Assembly: GCA_003646525.1 (NCBI GenBank)
Contig: QMKU01000008.1
Coordinates: forward strand, 1 to 14,001
Direction of reading: 5' to 3'
DNA: 14,001 bases
Origin: Campylobacterota bacterium
GTDB taxonomy: Bacteria; Campylobacterota; Campylobacteria; Campylobacterales; Sulfurovaceae
Shown here piece after piece: positions 13,546 through 14,001 of the stretch. The position numbers and the translations under genes were made by a program. The notes under the pieces were generated by a model. The model made no database searches. It was not told where the DNA came from and saw nothing but the letters and a program-made list of their open reading frames with translations. How positions within the stretch are numbered: the stretch's first letter is position 1; each line of letters opens with the position of its first letter.

Positions 13546-14001
13546 CTAGATTTTTAACTTATATATTTTACTAAATGGACTGAGAATAACCGGCTCAAAC
13601 AATGATTTATCATATCTTTCAAACACAAACATTTGAATAAATAGTGAATTCAGATAGTAATCATCAACTATCAAAAATTTTCTATAGCTATTCATATGAA
13701 TGATATGATATTTCCCTGAAGCATTGAGTACTTTTTCATCAATAATAAGTTTACCTTTCTTGGAATATCTCGCAGCGATAAACTTGCCTATGTCTGCTTT
13801 ATGATTCCCAAATTGTAACTTATTTTCTTTAGTCAGCCAGCGAATATTATGCCCCAGCAATAAGGCATCTTTCTCTTGCTTAAAGTTATCTATATAATAG
13901 AAAAATGGTTTACCCAATTGTTTGCCTGTCTTTAGATTTAAATTACTGAACATCTTGACGGTGGCTAGTATACGCATCATATTCCATGGAAAGTATAGAT
14001 A
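13546..14001 (-). CDS. pglB: PglB/STT3 oligosaccharyltransferase, C-terminal part, cut by right window edge
   Basis: 152 codons in frame to the window edge with no stop and no clear start. An internal ATG pair at 13975-13980 is not the real start, because YFPWN reads on upstream in the same frame. The sequence MMRILATVKMFSNLNLKTG, PFFYY, then SYRKFLIVDDYYLNSLFIQMFVFERYD and the ending LFEPVILSPFSKIYKLKI match the periplasmic C-terminal domain of Campylobacter-type PglB, where the phrases FSNL, KFLILDE..NS..IQMFV and FEPV..SP..K.YKLK recur. The full protein (about 700 residues) transfers a lipid-linked oligosaccharide to Asn in D/E-X-N-X-S/T sequons on the outer side of the inner membrane. The catalytic WWDYG motif would be outside the window. 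The fragment looks more AT-rich than its neighbours. Confidence 0.82.
   Translation of the reverse strand, partial: YLYFPWNMMRILATVKMFSNLNLKTGKQLGKPFFYYIDNFKQEKDALLLGHNIRWLTKENKLQFGNHKADIGKFIAARYSKKGKLIIDEKVLNASGKYHIIHMNSYRKFLIVDDYYLNSLFIQMFVFERYDKSLFEPVILSPFSKIYKLKI

Overview
The window reads as chromosome of a Campylobacterota bacterium (Epsilonproteobacteria), most like Sulfurovum or Sulfurimonas. This rests on an AT-rich genome, a futalosine-pathway menaquinone gene (mqnA), a PglB-type oligosaccharyltransferase C-terminus, a stand-alone SUI1-type protein after nhaA, and a stand-alone ComEA-like protein. The assignment comes from recognising families, not from a search.

Left part (1-4366): a surface-polysaccharide cluster. 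A minus-strand operon runs right to left: a DUF4214 protein, a GT4 glycosyltransferase, a second GT4 glycosyltransferase, a 72-residue protein, and a third glycosyltransferase that runs off the left edge. A Wzm-type ABC permease gene diverges from it on the plus strand, but no Wzt ATPase follows. Two of the three glycosyltransferase frames contain one in-frame stop (TAG at 88-90, TAA at 2444-2446), and homologous-looking sequence continues in the same frame after each. The permease starts on TTG. The cluster is therefore decaying, recoded, or mis-sequenced.

Middle part (4367-9628): nhaA overlaps a SUI1/YciH-like gene. Convergent to them is a CI/LexA-like self-cleaving repressor with palindromes in its promoter region. 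Next comes a molybdopterin operon (moaD-moaE-moeA, minus strand). A short two-promoter region separates it from mqnA on the plus strand.

Right part (9629-14001): a 250-base gene-free stretch with several hairpins separates mqnA from the convergent gltX-dcd operon. A comEA-like gene lies upstream of gltX with a small hairpin between. Then come a WecA/MraY-family polyprenyl-phosphate sugar-1-phosphate transferase gene (plus strand), a perfect 20-bp inverted repeat containing GGGACTTCAGTCCC, and the C-terminal part of a PglB/STT3 oligosaccharyltransferase gene cut by the right edge. The transferase, glycosyltransferases, permease and PglB are all parts of lipid-linked glycan assembly, export and transfer, although they are not one operon.

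I see no tRNA, rRNA, CRISPR array or transposase gene, and no clearly new multigene system. The strongest oddities are the two in-frame stops, the permease without its ATPase, and the hairpin elements between genes.
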